DNA from: Knoellia aerolata DSM 18566
GTDB taxonomy: Bacteria > Actinomycetota > Actinomycetes > Actinomycetales > Dermatophilaceae
Direction: 5' to 3'
Assembly (NCBI RefSeq): GCF_000768695.1
Contig: NZ_AVPL01000016.1
Location: 1 to 64,000, forward strand
DNA length: 64,000 nt
Shown: piece by piece, positions 15,405-25,619 of the stretch
Numbering within the stretch: the first letter of the stretch is position 1
Layout of the letters: each line of letters opens with the position of its first letter
The notes under the pieces: generated by a model
Databases searched by the model: none
What the model saw: the letters and a program-made list of their open reading frames with translations, nothing else
What the model was told of the DNA's origin: nothing
Translations under genes and position numbers: made by a program

Positions 15405-16205
15405 GTGACCGACGCGCCCGTCTTCGAGCAGGACGGCGACGTGACGTGGGTCCACGTCGGCGAGCACGCCCAGTCGGCGGTGTCCCTCACCGACCCCTCC
15501 TACCTCGCGTTCGAGTACGTCCAGCACCTCGCCCTCTGCGTCGACGCGGTCTTCGCCCGTCCGGAACCGGTGCGGGTGACGCACGTCGGCGGCGCCGGGC
15601 TAACGCTGGCGCGCTGGGTGCACCACACCCGCCCCGGGTCTCCCCAGATCGTGCTCGAGCCCGACACCGCGCTCACCGAGGCGGTCCGACGCGAGCTGCC
15701 GCTCCCCCGCGGCCACCGCATCCGGGTGCGCCCGCTCGGCGGCGAGGAGGGCGTGGCCGGGCTCGCCCCCGCCAGCGCGGACCTCGTCGTCCTCGACGCG
15801 TATGCCGGCGGGCAGGTCCCCGCCTCCCTCACCTCGGTCGAGTGGATGGGTGAGGTCGCCCGGGTCCTCGCACCGGGCGGGCTGTTCCTCGCGAACCTCG
15901 GCGACCGCCCGGGACTGAGGTATGCCGCGCGCGTCGCCTCGGGTGCCCGGGCCGCGCTGGGCCCGGGTGCTCAGACGGCCCACGTCGCGCTGCACAGCGT
16001 GCTCAAGTCGAAGGGGTTCGGCAACGTCGTCGTCGCCGCCTCGCGTGACCCGCTTCCCGTCGACGCGCTCAAGCGGGCGGCGGCCCGGCAGCCGCTGCCG
16101 ACCGGGGTGGTGGGGCCGCGGGAGGTGCTCGCCCGCAGCGCCGGCGCCGTCCCCTTCAGCGAGGCCGCGGGCGACACCGCCCCCTCGCCTGCTCCCCCCG
16201 CCTGA
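15405..16205 (+). CDS. Spermidine-synthase-like SAM-dependent methyltransferase
   Basis: 266 residues. Glycine-rich SAM loop VTHVGGAGLTLARWV, acidic strand end IVLEPDTALTEAVRREL, VRPLGGEEGVAGL, and the post-motif ADLVVLDAYAGGQVP; then WMGEVARVLAPGGLFLANLGD. The fold is the polyamine-synthase class, but the spermidine-synthase pocket residues are not evident, so the substrate is open. GTG 15405 lies just after the terminator; TTGGCT at 15393-15398 might be its -10. Confidence 0.75.
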   Translation: MTDAPVFEQDGDVTWVHVGEHAQSAVSLTDPSYLAFEYVQHLALCVDAVFARPEPVRVTHVGGAGLTLARWVHHTRPGSPQIVLEPDTALTEAVRRELPLPRGHRIRVRPLGGEEGVAGLAPASADLVVLDAYAGGQVPASLTSVEWMGEVARVLAPGGLFLANLGDRPGLRYAARVASGARAALGPGAQTAHVALHSVLKSKGFGNVVVAASRDPLPVDALKRAAARQPLPTGVVGPREVLARSAGAVPFSEAAGDTAPSPAPPA

Positions 16206-16235
16206 ACCGGGCGGCCCGCCGTCGCTGCGGCTCGG

Positions 16236-16955
16236 TCACCTCGGCGGCCGGAAGTCCTCCGGAGACCAGTCCCGTGACCAGTCCGTGGTGGTCCCGTCGT
16301 CCACGAACGGGGTCGACTCATCGCGGGACGCATCCCCCGGGGTCGAGTCCGTCGCCGTCGGCTCCTCGTCGACCGACTCCCCGAGGTCGACCTCGGGCGC
16401 CGGCGCGAGGCGCACCCACCACAGCACCGCCCCGGTCAGGGTCAGCAGCGAGGCGCAGAGCGTCATCAGGTTGCCCACGATGAGGTCGGTCGGCGGCCCC
16501 GTGCCGAAGAAGCCCGCCGGGTCATCCCCCGCACTGTCCGGACTCGTCATCGCATAGAGGTTGGCCAGAACGAGCCCCAGGACGACGACGAGGGCGAGCA
16601 GCAGAGCCCCCAGCACCTCCCAGCGGAGCCGTCTGGCCTGCCCCCACGAAGGGTGACGGTGGAGGGCCATGACGGCGACGGCCACCAGCGCCGACGCCAG
16701 CAGGAGCTGGGCACCGATCGGACGAAAACCGGACTCGACCACCAGCAGGGTGGTGCGAACGGCGAAGGTCAGCGTCAGGGGCGAGCCGTCCGGTTCTGAG
16801 GACTCCTCGTACTGCTGCCACGCGCTCCGGAGGCCGATGAGGAGCCCGGTGGTCGTCAACACCGAGGCCCCCGCCAGCAGTCGCGTGCTGACGCCGACGA
16901 GCCGATCCCGTGCCATCGCACGCACGTGCCCGGTCGCCCCACCCTGTCCCGTCAT
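16236..16955 (-). CDS. Hypothetical four-helix membrane protein
   Basis: 239 residues. Helices: [17 protein letters not shown] near 20-36, [17 protein letters not shown] near 80-97, [20 protein letters not shown] near 111-130 and [19 protein letters not shown] near 160-178. A long acidic cytoplasmic tail ends [14 protein letters not shown] 16955 overlaps the purL stop (ATGA), so it is expressed with purL. No family recognised. Confidence 0.65.
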   Translation of the reverse strand: MTGQGGATGHVRAMARDRLVGVSTRLLAGASVLTTTGLLIGLRSAWQQYEESSEPDGSPLTLTFAVRTTLLVVESGFRPIGAQLLLASALVAVAVMALHRHPSWGQARRLRWEVLGALLLALVVVLGLVLANLYAMTSPDSAGDDPAGFFGTGPPTDLIVGNLMTLCASLLTLTGAVLWWVRLAPAPEVDLGESVDEEPTATDSTPGDASRDESTPFVDDGTTTDWSRDWSPEDFRPPR

Positions 16956-19900
16956 CCGACAAAGGTACGGGCGTTGCGGAAGAGACGCATCCACGGCGAC
17001 AGGTCCTCGACCGACCCGCTCGTCCACGACATCTGGGCGTTGCGCTGGACCCGCTCGGGGTGCGGCATCATCGCCGTGAACCGGCCGTCGGTCGTCGTGA
17101 CCGCGGTGAGCCCGTCGGGGGACCCGTTGGGGTTGACCGGGTAGGACGTCGCGACGCCGCCGTCGTTCGTCACGTAGCGGGCCACCCGCTGCACGCCCAC
17201 CACGTCACCGCGCACCGAGAAGTCGGCGAACCCCTCGCCGTGCGCGACCGCGATCGGGATGCGCGACCCGGCCATGCCGGACGTGAAGATCGAGGGCGAG
17301 TCGAGGACCTCGACCAGCGACAGGCGCGCCTCGTACTGCTCGGAGCGGTTGCGGGTGAACCGCGGCCAGTCCTGCGCGCCCGGGATGAGGTCGGCCAGCG
17401 CCGCGAACATCTGGCAGCCGTTGCAGATGCCGAGCCCGAAGGTGTCGCCGCGGTGGAAGAAGTCGTGGAACTCGTCCGTCAGCTTCTCGTTGAAGAGCAC
17501 CGACCGCGCCCAGCCCTCACCGGCCCCGAGGGTGTCGCCGTAGGAGAAGCCGCCGCACGCGACCAGCCCGGCGACGTCGGACAGGGAGGCCCGGCCGGTC
17601 TGCAGGTCGGTCATGTGGACGTCGATCGTCTCGAAGCCGGCCCGGTGGAACGCGTAGGCCGTCTCGACGTGGGAGTTGACGCCCTGCTCACGCAGGATCG
17701 CCACCCGCGGCCGGGCGCCGAGGTTGAGGAACGGCGCAGCCACGTCGTCGGCGGGGTCGAAGGAGGTCGAGACATGCAGCCCCGGGTCGCCGTCGGTGCC
17801 GACGGACGCGTGCTCCTCGTCGGCGCACTCCGGGTTGTCGCGCAGCGACGAGATCCGCCAGGACACCTCGTCCCACGCCTGCACGAGGTCCTGCACGGCC
17901 TCGTCGATCGGCATGTCGCCGTCGACCGACACCCGCACCCGGCGCTCCTCCTGGGTCCCGCCGACGACCGACGAGAAGTCGCCGACGCCCGCGCGGACGA
18001 GCACCTCGCGCACCTCGTTGACCGCGTCGGCCGGCACCCCGAGCACCGCGCCGAGCTCCTCGGTGAAGAGGGCCTCCACCGAGTCGACGGCGACCTCGAC
18101 CCCCAGACCGCTCGCGAACGCCATCTCGCACACGGTCGCCCACAGCCCGCCGTCCGAGCGGTCGTGGTAGGCCGAAACCAGCCCGCGAGAACGCAGCTCG
18201 CGCACGGCCTCGGCGAGCGCCACGAGCCGGGACGGGTCGTCGAGGTCGGGGACCTCACCGCCGAACACCCCCGACACCTGGGCGAGCATCGAGCCGCCGA
18301 GGCGGTCGGCGCCGGCGCCGAGGTCGACGAGGACGAGCGCCGAGTCGGGCTGCAGCTGGGGCGTGAGCGTGCCGCGCACGTCCGGCAGCGCCGCGAACGC
18401 GGTGACGACGAGCGAGACCGGCGACGTCACCTGGCGGGTCTGCCCGGAGGTCGCGTCGGTCCAGCGCGTGCGCATCGACATCGAGTCCTTGCCAACCGGC
18501 ACCGAGATCCCCAGCGCCGGGCACAGCTCCATGGCGACGGCCTCGACCGTGTCGTAGAGGGCGGCGTCCTCGCCGTCCTCCCCCGCCGCGGCCATCCAGT
18601 TGCACGACAGCTTCACGCCCGCCAGCGCCGGCAGGGGCGCCGCGAGCAGGTTGGTCAGCGCCTCGCCGACCGCCATCCGCCCGGAGGCGGGAGCGTTGAC
18701 GGAGGCCAGCGGCATACGCTCGCCGGATGCCATGGCCTCACCCGCGAAGCCGACGTGGTCCGCCAGGGTGACCGCGACGTCGGCGACCGGCACCTGCCAC
18801 GGGCCGACCATCTGGTCGCGGTGCGAGAAGCCGCCCACGGTCCGGTCCGCGATGGTGACGAGGAAGCGCTTGCTCGCCACCGACGGGTGCCGGAGCACGG
18901 CGTATGCCGCGTCGCGCACGTCGACCGCGCCCACGTCGAGCGGGTCGCCGGTCCACGACACCCGGGTCGCGTCGCGGGTCATCTTCGGCGGCTTGCCGAG
19001 CAGGACCTCCATCGGCATGTCGATGGGGACGTCGTCGTCGGAGTCGCCGGCCACGAGCAGCTGGGCGTCGTCCGCCGCCACCCCGATGACCGACAGCGGG
19101 CAGCGCTCGCGCTCGGCGAAGGACTCGAGCAGCCCGAGCGACTCCGGCGCGATCGCGAGGACGTAGCGCTCCTGGCTCTCGTTGCACCAGATCTCCTTGG
19201 GCGCGAGACCGGACTCCTCGAGCAGCACCGCGGAGAGGTCGAACCGGGCACCGAGCCCCGCGTCGTCGACGAGCTCGGGGAAGGCGTTGGAAAGGCCGCC
19301 GGCGCCGACGTCGTGGATCGCGAGCACGGGGTTGTCGGCCCCCATCGACCAGCAGTGGTTGATGACCTCCTGCGCGCGCCGCTCCATCTCCGGGTTGCCG
19401 CGCTGCACCGAGTCGAAGTCGAGCTCGGCCGCGTTGGCGCCGGAGGCCATCGACGACGCCGCACCGCCGCCCATGCCGATGCGCATGCCCGGGCCACCGA
19501 TCTGCACGAGGAGCGTCCCCGCGGGGAAGAGCACCTTCTCGGTCTGGTCGGCGCTGATCGAGCCGAGGCCGCCGGCGCTCATGATCGGCTTGTGGTAGCC
19601 GCGGCGCACCCCGTCGACGGTCTGCTCGTAGACGCGGAAGAACCCGCCGAGACCGGGTCGCCCGAACTCGTTGTTGAAGGCTGCGGCGCCGATCGGGCCG
19701 TCGACCATGATGGCGAGCGGCGTCGCGATGTGGTCAGGCGATCCGTAGACCTCGCGCTCCCACGGCTCGTCCGTGCCGGGCAGGTGCAGGTTCGACACGA
19801 CGAAGCCGGTGAGCCCCGCCTTGGGCGCGGACCCCCGCCCGGTCGCCCCCTCGTCGCGGATCTCGCCGCCGGCGCCGGTCGCGGCTCCGGGGAACGGAGA

Positions 19901-20842
19901 GATGGCGGTGGGGTGGTTGTGCGTCTCCACCTTCATGAGGACGTGGACGTCCTCCTCTCGCGCGGCGTAGGCCGTCGGCCCGTCACCGCACCCGGGCAGC
20001 CAGCGCTCGACCCGCCCGCCCTCCATGACGGAGGCATTGTCCTTGTACGCGACGACGGTGCCCGCGCCGGCGACCGCCTCGGTGTGCCGGATCATCCCGA
20101 ACAGGCTGCGGACCTGCGGCTCGCCGTCGACGACGAAGTCGGCGTTGAAGATCTTGTGCCGGCAGTGCTCCGAGTTGGCCTGCGCGAACATCATCAGCTC
20201 GACGTCCGTCGGGTTGCGCTGCAGCCCCGTGAACGACTCCGCGAGGTAGTCGATCTCGTCGTCCGACAGGGCCAGCCCGTATGCCGTGTTCGCGCCTTCC
20301 AGCGCGGCGCGGCCGCCGCCCAGCACGTCGACGTGCTCCATCGGCTCGGCCTGGCGCTCGTCGAAGAGGACCTGCGCCGCCTCGCGCAGCGGGAGCGCGG
20401 TCTCCGTCATGCGGTCGTGGAGGAGCGCGGCGACCGCGCCCCACGGCTCGCCGGTCAGCTCGACCCCCTCGACGACGAACTCGGTGACCCGCTCGACGCG
20501 GCGGATGTCGATGCCGCAGTTGTGGACGATGTCGGTCGCCTTGCTGGCCCACGGCGAGATGGTGCCGAGCCGGGGGCCGACCACGACGAGGGTGCGGGGC
20601 TCCTCGTCAGCCGGCGCGCCGGCATACGCCTCGCCGTAGGTGAGCAACCGGGACACCGTCTCCGCGACGTCGTCGGTGAGGGGCTCCTCGCTGGCGACCC
20701 AGTGCACGAAGCGGGCCGAGACGCCGGTGACCCCCGGGTCCACCGACCGGAGCCTCGCGAGGAGGGCGCGTGCCCGGAACGGTGAGAGGGCGGACCCGCC
20801 CTCGACGGCGGTCAGGGCGAGGTCGTGCGAGGAAACCAACAC
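16952..20842 (-). CDS. purL: Phosphoribosylformylglycinamidine synthase, single-chain large type
   Basis: Converts FGAR and glutamine to FGAM. 1296 residues: N-terminal PurS-like region, linker with [15 protein letters not shown], two AIRS-like ATP/substrate halves (METHNHP-type [31 protein letters not shown]) and a C-terminal glutaminase from about 1030 with nucleophile in GICNGCQM and PHPERVQR. This fused form is the gammaproteobacterial/eukaryotic arrangement; most actinobacteria use separate PurS, PurQ and PurL. No frame break is visible. Start [13 protein letters not shown] fits the E. coli length (1295). Confidence 0.95.
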   Translation of the reverse strand: MLVSSHDLALTAVEGGSALSPFRARALLARLRSVDPGVTGVSARFVHWVASEEPLTDDVAETVSRLLTYGEAYAGAPADEEPRTLVVVGPRLGTISPWASKATDIVHNCGIDIRRVERVTEFVVEGVELTGEPWGAVAALLHDRMTETALPLREAAQVLFDERQAEPMEHVDVLGGGRAALEGANTAYGLALSDDEIDYLAESFTGLQRNPTDVELMMFAQANSEHCRHKIFNADFVVDGEPQVRSLFGMIRHTEAVAGAGTVVAYKDNASVMEGGRVERWLPGCGDGPTAYAAREEDVHVLMKVETHNHPTAISPFPGAATGAGGEIRDEGATGRGSAPKAGLTGFVVSNLHLPGTDEPWEREVYGSPDHIATPLAIMVDGPIGAAAFNNEFGRPGLGGFFRVYEQTVDGVRRGYHKPIMSAGGLGSISADQTEKVLFPAGTLLVQIGGPGMRIGMGGGAASSMASGANAAELDFDSVQRGNPEMERRAQEVINHCWSMGADNPVLAIHDVGAGGLSNAFPELVDDAGLGARFDLSAVLLEESGLAPKEIWCNESQERYVLAIAPESLGLLESFAERERCPLSVIGVAADDAQLLVAGDSDDDVPIDMPMEVLLGKPPKMTRDATRVSWTGDPLDVGAVDVRDAAYAVLRHPSVASKRFLVTIADRTVGGFSHRDQMVGPWQVPVADVAVTLADHVGFAGEAMASGERMPLASVNAPASGRMAVGEALTNLLAAPLPALAGVKLSCNWMAAAGEDGEDAALYDTVEAVAMELCPALGISVPVGKDSMSMRTRWTDATSGQTRQVTSPVSLVVTAFAALPDVRGTLTPQLQPDSALVLVDLGAGADRLGGSMLAQVSGVFGGEVPDLDDPSRLVALAEAVRELRSRGLVSAYHDRSDGGLWATVCEMAFASGLGVEVAVDSVEALFTEELGAVLGVPADAVNEVREVLVRAGVGDFSSVVGGTQEERRVRVSVDGDMPIDEAVQDLVQAWDEVSWRISSLRDNPECADEEHASVGTDGDPGLHVSTSFDPADDVAAPFLNLGARPRVAILREQGVNSHVETAYAFHRAGFETIDVHMTDLQTGRASLSDVAGLVACGGFSYGDTLGAGEGWARSVLFNEKLTDEFHDFFHRGDTFGLGICNGCQMFAALADLIPGAQDWPRFTRNRSEQYEARLSLVEVLDSPSIFTSGMAGSRIPIAVAHGEGFADFSVRGDVVGVQRVARYVTNDGGVATSYPVNPNGSPDGLTAVTTTDGRFTAMMPHPERVQRNAQMSWTSGSVEDLSPWMRLFRNARTFVG

Positions 20843-20879
20843 AGGTTCTCCGAGGGGTGGTGCGGCCGGGCCGTGTCAC

Positions 20880-20885
20880 AGGCTA
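20880..20885 (-). promoter_or_regulatory. Putative purL -10 box
   Basis: Minus-strand TAGCCT about 37 nt upstream of the purL ATG, matching TANNNT. No clear -35. Confidence 0.35.
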
Positions 20886-20902
20886 CTGGCCCGCCCCGGA
20901 GG

Positions 20903-22495
20903 TCAGATCCCGGCGTCCGCGGGTGAGCGCGGCCCCTGGGGCCGTCGCTGGCCGGCGGCCTGTCGAACCGCGATCCCTGCCGCTGCGACGGGCAGCAGCG
21001 TCGTGATCGCGGTGACGAGGGCGAGGTCCGGCACCGCGGACCACATCGCCCTCAGGGGGAGGTGGGCCCCGTCGCGGTTCGGCACGTGGACCAGGGCGAG
21101 CCAGAGCAGGCCCGCGCCGTAGGCGAGGGCCACCAGACTCACGATGGTCGCGGCCGTCCGGCGGCGGCATGCAGCCAACGCTGCGGCGACGAGCACGAGA
21201 CCGAGACCGAGGGTGGGACCACCGACGAGGACCCAGGTCGAACGCTCGACCAGGAGGTCCCGCGGCGGCTCGCCCGCCTCGGTGCCGAGGACCTGGTGCA
21301 CGAGCTCCACCCGGAGCCGCTGCAGGCGGTTCGCGTCAGGTCCGGAGCCGACGTTGGACAGGGCCACGACGGCGAGCCCCACCTCCCGGCAGACGAACAT
21401 CGTCGTCATCGACCGGTCGATCATGCCGTCGTGCTCGAGGCAGGCAGGAAGCCCGGGGTCGCGCCAGTCGCCTCCGGGCGGCACGGCCTCCCACAGCCGC
21501 CGGACGTACCACCCGCTGGCGTACTCGGCCTGGTCGTGGACGCGGGCCACGGGCTCCGCCGCGGCGGCGAGCACCTCGTCAGGGAGCCTGGTGTCGACAG
21601 CGCCGAGGTGTGCCCGGGCCACGAGGGCCAGGTCGTCGGCACTCGACACGACGAGGGCCGAGGGAACGCCCCCCGCGGGCCGTGGCGCGGGGGTGGGCAC
21701 GGTGAGGGCGCCGAACCACGTGTAGTGGCCCTCCGCGACCCCCCACCGCGCGGCCTCGGCCGGATCGGCGGTCGTCCGGGTCAACCCCAGTGGACCGGCG
21801 ACGAGGTCACGCAGTGCGGTGGCGTAGCTCGTCCCGGTGACCTCCTCGATGAGGGCACCGAGGACGTCGTAGTTCGCGTTCGAGTGCTCGTACCCGGAAC
21901 CCGGCGCGCGCTCGAGGTCCACCGACGCGAGGACCTCGGCCTCGTCCCGGATCGACCCCGGGGCGCCGGCGAACCAACCCCACTTGCGCTGGCCGGCCGC
22001 CGTCGACCAGCCGGCGGTGTGGCCCAGCAGCTGGCGCACGGTGATCGCGGCGTGCGACGGGCCTGCGTCTGCGAACTCCGGCAGCACGTCGCCGAGGCGG
22101 TCGTCCAGTCGCAGCCGACCGTCGGCGATGAGCGCCTGCGCGACGAGCCCGGTGAGCTGCTTGGAGGTGGAGCCCAGGTAGTAGGGCGTCGAGCCGTCGA
22201 CCCCGCCGACGTAGTGCTCGACGAACGTCTGGCCGTCCTTGACGACCACGACGGCGAGGCTCGGCAGGCGCAGCGCCTCGGCCCGTTCGTCGACGAAGCG
22301 CCGGACGTCGTCACTCGACGCCGGCGTCGCGGCCGTCACCGCGCTCACCGCGCTCGCCGCTCCCGCCCACCCCGGCGTCCAGTCTCCGGGGGATCCGCCC
22401 GCCCCCGCAGGAACCGCCGCACCGACCGACACCGCCACGAGGGCTCCCACGGTCAGCGCGACCAGACGGGCACCGCGGCTCGTGGCCGACACCAT
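20903..22495 (-). CDS. Beta-lactamase-fold serine hydrolase with C-terminal membrane helices
   Basis: 530 residues. N-terminal signal sequence (ARLVALTVGALVAVSVGAAV), then a class C beta-lactamase/DD-peptidase-like domain with nucleophile Ser-x-x-Lys in YLGSTSKQLTG, Tyr-x-Asn-like EHSNANYDVLG and HDGMIDRSM near the third motif. From about 420 there are three to four helices (VLVGGPTLGLGLVLVAAALA; ATIVSLVALAYGAGLLWLAL; LALVTAITTLLPVAAAGIAV). Substrate unknown: peptidoglycan, D-amino peptide or ester. It lies on the same strand between purC and purL but is separated from purC by a hairpin. Confidence 0.82.
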   Translation of the reverse strand: MVSATSRGARLVALTVGALVAVSVGAAVPAGAGGSPGDWTPGWAGAASAVSAVTAATPASSDDVRRFVDERAEALRLPSLAVVVVKDGQTFVEHYVGGVDGSTPYYLGSTSKQLTGLVAQALIADGRLRLDDRLGDVLPEFADAGPSHAAITVRQLLGHTAGWSTAAGQRKWGWFAGAPGSIRDEAEVLASVDLERAPGSGYEHSNANYDVLGALIEEVTGTSYATALRDLVAGPLGLTRTTADPAEAARWGVAEGHYTWFGALTVPTPAPRPAGGVPSALVVSSADDLALVARAHLGAVDTRLPDEVLAAAAEPVARVHDQAEYASGWYVRRLWEAVPPGGDWRDPGLPACLEHDGMIDRSMTTMFVCREVGLAVVALSNVGSGPDANRLQRLRVELVHQVLGTEAGEPPRDLLVERSTWVLVGGPTLGLGLVLVAAALAACRRRTAATIVSLVALAYGAGLLWLALVHVPNRDGAHLPLRAMWSAVPDLALVTAITTLLPVAAAGIAVRQAAGQRRPQGPRSPADAGI

Positions 22496-22592
22496 GGGTC
22501 CATCGTCCCCCGGCGTCGGGCCCCCGCGCAGCCGGTTTCGTCAGGATCAGGACCGGCACCCTCGGGTCTCACGCGACCTCGGGCCGGAACCC

Positions 22593-22643
22593 ACGAGTCG
22601 GGGGTGGCGTGACGGGTCGGGGCGCCACGGCCCCCCGACTCGT
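22593..22643 (-). terminator. Large hairpin downstream of purC
   Basis: ACGAGTCGGGGG (22593-22604) pairs perfectly with 22632-22643, and TGGCG (22605-22609) with CGCCA (22623-22627). It lies 33 nt after the purC stop. The 22496-22675 gap holds nothing else recognisable. Confidence 0.6.
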
Positions 22644-22675
22644 CACGGAGCCCCCGACTGGCGGCAGCCGGCGGC

Positions 22676-23566
22676 TCAGAAGGTCCGGCCGGTGAGCCGC
22701 TCGTAGGCCTCGACGTACTTGGCCCGGGTCCGCTCCACGACCTCGGGCGGCAGCCGAGGGGGCGCCTTGCCCGACGCCCTGTCCCAGCCGCTCGCGGGCG
22801 AGAGCAGCCACTCGCGGACGAACTCCTTATCGAAGCTCGGCTGCGGATGGCCTGGCTCCCACTGGTCGGCCGGCCAGAACCGCGACGAGTCCGGGGTGAG
22901 CACCTCGTCGGCCAGGACGAGGGTGCCGTCGGCGTCGAGGCCGAACTCCACCTTGGTGTCGGCGATGAGGATCCCGCGCTCGCCCGCGATCTCGTTGCCG
23001 CGGGCGAGGATCCGGGTCGTGAGGTCGCGGAGCCGGGCGGCGAGCTCGGGCCCGACCTCCGCCTCGACCTCCTCGTAGGTCATCGGCTCGTCGTGCTCCC
23101 CCATCGGGGCCTTCGTCGACGGCGTGAAGAGCGGTGCGGCGAAGCGGTCGCCGTCACGCAGCCCCTCGGGCAGCGCGAGGCCGCTCACGGTGCCGTCGGC
23201 GGCGTACTCGCGCAGCCCGCCGCCGGTGAGGTAGGCGCGGGCCACACACTCGACCGGGACCATCTCGAGGCGGCGCACGAGCACCGCGCGCCCGGCGACG
23301 ACGTCGGGCACGTCGGTCGAGACGACGTGGTGGGGCACGAGGTCGGCGAGCTGGTCGAACCACCAGAGCGAGAGCTGCGTGAGCACCGCGCCCTTGTCGG
23401 GGATCGGCGGGTCGAGGATGAAGTCGAAGGCCGAGATCCGGTCCGAGGCCACGAGGAGCAGCTGGTCGTCGCGGCCGTCGGGCGCGTAGAGGTCCCGCAC
23501 CTTGCCGGAGTAGACGTGGGTGAAGCCGGGGATCGCGAGCGCGGACTGCGCGTCGGGCGTCGTCAT
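22676..23566 (-). CDS. purC: Phosphoribosylaminoimidazole-succinocarboxamide synthase
   Basis: SAICAR synthetase joins CAIR and aspartate with ATP. 296 residues with the family signatures YSGKVRDLY, DRISAFDFIL, PVECVARAYLTG(G), FTPSTKAPMGEHDEPMTYEE, LIADTKVEFGLD and VLTPDSSRFW. The longer SAICAR form ending in PPEVVERTRAKYVEAYERLTG is typical of actinobacteria and yeast-like PurC. A GAGAAT hexamer (minus, 23578-23573) 6 nt before ATG suggests a leaderless transcript. Confidence 0.95.
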   Translation of the reverse strand: MTTPDAQSALAIPGFTHVYSGKVRDLYAPDGRDDQLLLVASDRISAFDFILDPPIPDKGAVLTQLSLWWFDQLADLVPHHVVSTDVPDVVAGRAVLVRRLEMVPVECVARAYLTGGGLREYAADGTVSGLALPEGLRDGDRFAAPLFTPSTKAPMGEHDEPMTYEEVEAEVGPELAARLRDLTTRILARGNEIAGERGILIADTKVEFGLDADGTLVLADEVLTPDSSRFWPADQWEPGHPQPSFDKEFVREWLLSPASGWDRASGKAPPRLPPEVVERTRAKYVEAYERLTGRTF

Positions 23567-23676
23567 GCGGCGATTCTCGCAGGCGGCGCGCAGGCGGCGA
23601 CGCCCTCACGCCGCGCCTGCGTCCGCAGGCCGACCCGCACCTCCCCAGGACCTCGCCGGAGTGGCACAGTACGGGC

Positions 23677-24264
23677 ATGCTCACGTCCCGAGACCTCGCT
23701 CTCATCGCGATGTTCACCGGCGTCATCGCCGCCCTCGGCCTCATCCCGGCCGTCGCCCCGTTCGGCGCCGCGGTCCCCATCACCGCGCAGTCCATGGGCG
23801 TCATGCTCGCCGGAGCCATCCTCGGCTCGAAGCGTGGAGCCCTCGCGGTCCTGCTGTTCCTCGGCCTCGTGGCGATCGGCCTGCCGCTGCTGTCCGGCGG
23901 TCGCGGCGGGCTCGGCGTCTTCGCCGGCCCCAGCGTCGGCTACCTCGTCGGCTTCCCGGTCGCCGCCTGGCTGGTGGGCCGGCTCACCGAGCTCATCGGC
24001 CGCCCGTACCGCGTCACGCTCGGCGTCATGGCCAACGTCCTCGGCGGCGTCCTCGTCCTCAACGTCATCGGCATCCTCGGGATGGCGCTCGTCGCGGACC
24101 TCTCGCTGGTCAGGGCCACCACGGTTGCCGCCGTCTTCATCCCCGGCGACCTCATCAAGGCGGTGCTCACCGCGCTCGTCGCGGTCGGCGTCCACGCGGC
24201 CTACCCCGGCCTCATCCCCGCCCGCCGCGAGCGCACCGCGACCACCCCCCGCGTCCACGCCTGA
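23677..24264 (+). CDS. bioY: Biotin ECF transporter substrate-binding (S) component
   Basis: 195 residues, six hydrophobic helices. BioY signatures include ALGLIPAVAPFGAAVPITAQ(S)MGVMLAG, LGSKRGALAVLLFLGLVAIGLPLLSGGRGG and AGPSVGYLVGFPVAAWLVG, and the C-terminal FIPGDLIKAVLTALV. It binds biotin with high affinity and works with the ATPase and T component encoded directly after it. Confidence 0.93.
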   Translation: MLTSRDLALIAMFTGVIAALGLIPAVAPFGAAVPITAQSMGVMLAGAILGSKRGALAVLLFLGLVAIGLPLLSGGRGGLGVFAGPSVGYLVGFPVAAWLVGRLTELIGRPYRVTLGVMANVLGGVLVLNVIGILGMALVADLSLVRATTVAAVFIPGDLIKAVLTALVAVGVHAAYPGLIPARRERTATTPRVHA

Positions 24265-24281
24265 CCCTGCGGACCGCGACC

Positions 24282-24977
24282 GTGCCCGACATCCACGTCA
24301 GCGCCGTCAGCCACTCCTTCGGTGACGGAGCCGCACGCCGCACCGTCCTGCGCGAGGTCGACCTGCACCTCACCGAGCCCCGCATCGGTGTCGTCGGGGC
24401 GAACGGCTCCGGCAAGTCGACGTTCGTCCGGCTCCTCAACGGGCTCGTGCGCCCCGACTCGGGGACGGTGACGGTCGACGGGCTCGACACGGTGCGCGAC
24501 GGCCGTGAGGTGCGCCGGCGCGTCGGCTTCTGCTTCACCGACCCGGACGCCCAGATCGTCATGCCGACGGTCGGGGAGGACATCGCCTTCGGGCTGCGTC
24601 GTCGCGGCCTCTCCCGGGCCGAGATCGCGGAACGCACGGAAGGTGCGCTGACGGCATACGGTCTCGCGGACCACGCCGACCATCCGGCCCACCTGCTCTC
24701 CGGGGGGCAGAAGCAGCTCCTCGCGCTGGCGAGCGTCCTCGTCACCGAGCCCGACCTCCTCGTCCTCGACGAGCCGACGACGCTGCTCGACCTGCGCAAC
24801 GCCGACATGGTGCGGCGGCTCGTCGACCGCCTCCCGCAGCAGGTCGTGCTCGTCACCCACCACCTCGACCTGCTGCGCGGCTTCGACCGCGTCCTCGTCT
24901 TCGACCACGGCAGGGTCGTCCACGACGGCGGCGCCGACGACGCGGTCGGGGCCTACCGCGAGCTGGCGACCCGCTGA
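24282..24977 (+). CDS. bioM: Biotin ECF transporter ATPase
   Basis: 231-residue ABC ATPase. Walker A VGANGSGKSTF near 38-48, Q-loop region CFTDPDAQIVMPTVGEDIAFGL, signature LLSGGQKQLLALASVL, Walker B LLVLDEPTTLLDL and switch His in VTHHLDLL. GTG 24282 starts 17 nt after bioY. The stop overlaps bioN (TGATG). Confidence 0.92.
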   Translation: MPDIHVSAVSHSFGDGAARRTVLREVDLHLTEPRIGVVGANGSGKSTFVRLLNGLVRPDSGTVTVDGLDTVRDGREVRRRVGFCFTDPDAQIVMPTVGEDIAFGLRRRGLSRAEIAERTEGALTAYGLADHADHPAHLLSGGQKQLLALASVLVTEPDLLVLDEPTTLLDLRNADMVRRLVDRLPQQVVLVTHHLDLLRGFDRVLVFDHGRVVHDGGADDAVGAYRELATR

Positions 24978-25585
24978 TGCCCGCCCAGGCAGTCCCGCTC
25001 TACCTCCCGGGTGCGTCCCTCGTGCACCGGGTCGGGGCGGGGCCCAAGCTCCTCGTCCTGCTCGCGACCGGCGCCGCGCTGGCCGTGTGGCGCTCACCCT
25101 GGCAGGTCGGGCTCGCCATCGCGCTCGTCCTGGCCGGGTATGCCGTGGCGCGCCTGCCGCTGCGGGCGCTGCTCCGCCAGGTGGCGGGCCTGGCCTGGGT
25201 CGCGGTGCCGCTGCTCGTCGTCCAGTGGGTGTTCGCGTCGTGGCGCACCGGGGTGGGGGTGGTCGGGTCGTTCGTCGCGCTCGTGCTGCTCGCGGGCCTG
25301 GTCACCCTGACGACCCGGACGACGGCGATGGTGGACGTCGTCGTGCGGGTGGCCGGTTGGCTGCGCTGGTTCGGGATCGACCCGCAGCGCGTCGGGCTCA
25401 TGCTCGCCCTGGGGATCCGTTCGGTCCACGTCGTCCTCGGGCTGGCGCAGGAGGTCCGCGAGGCCCAGCACGCCCGGGGCCTGCGGTCGAGCCCACGCGC
25501 CTTCGCCGTACCGCTCATCGTGCGCTCGCTGCGGCACGCCGACCGTCTCGGCGAGGCGCTGAGCGCGCGGGGCGTCGACGACTGA
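24977..25585 (+). CDS. bioN: Biotin ECF transporter T component
   Basis: 202-residue integral membrane protein of the CbiQ/EcfT type. N-terminal YLPGASLVHRVGAGPKLL, membrane helices throughout, then two coupling-helix Ala-Arg-Gly-type motifs represented by QHARGLRSSPRAF and LGEALSARGVDD. It links BioY to the ATPase. The ATG overlaps the bioM stop, completing a compact bioYMN operon. Confidence 0.92.
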   Translation: MPAQAVPLYLPGASLVHRVGAGPKLLVLLATGAALAVWRSPWQVGLAIALVLAGYAVARLPLRALLRQVAGLAWVAVPLLVVQWVFASWRTGVGVVGSFVALVLLAGLVTLTTRTTAMVDVVVRVAGWLRWFGIDPQRVGLMLALGIRSVHVVLGLAQEVREAQHARGLRSSPRAFAVPLIVRSLRHADRLGEALSARGVDD

Positions 25586-25619
25586 CCCGTCGGGCGGCGG
25601 CCAGGTGCCGCGCGCGGGC

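Noticed and set aside
16910-20785. A 1291-residue open frame antisense to purL, and similar long frames at 802-2676 (minus) and 6082-9750 (plus)
   Set aside because: They are mirror frames of real genes, low-complexity Arg/Asp/Gly/Pro-rich, without RBS or domains; long antisense frames are expected at this GC content.
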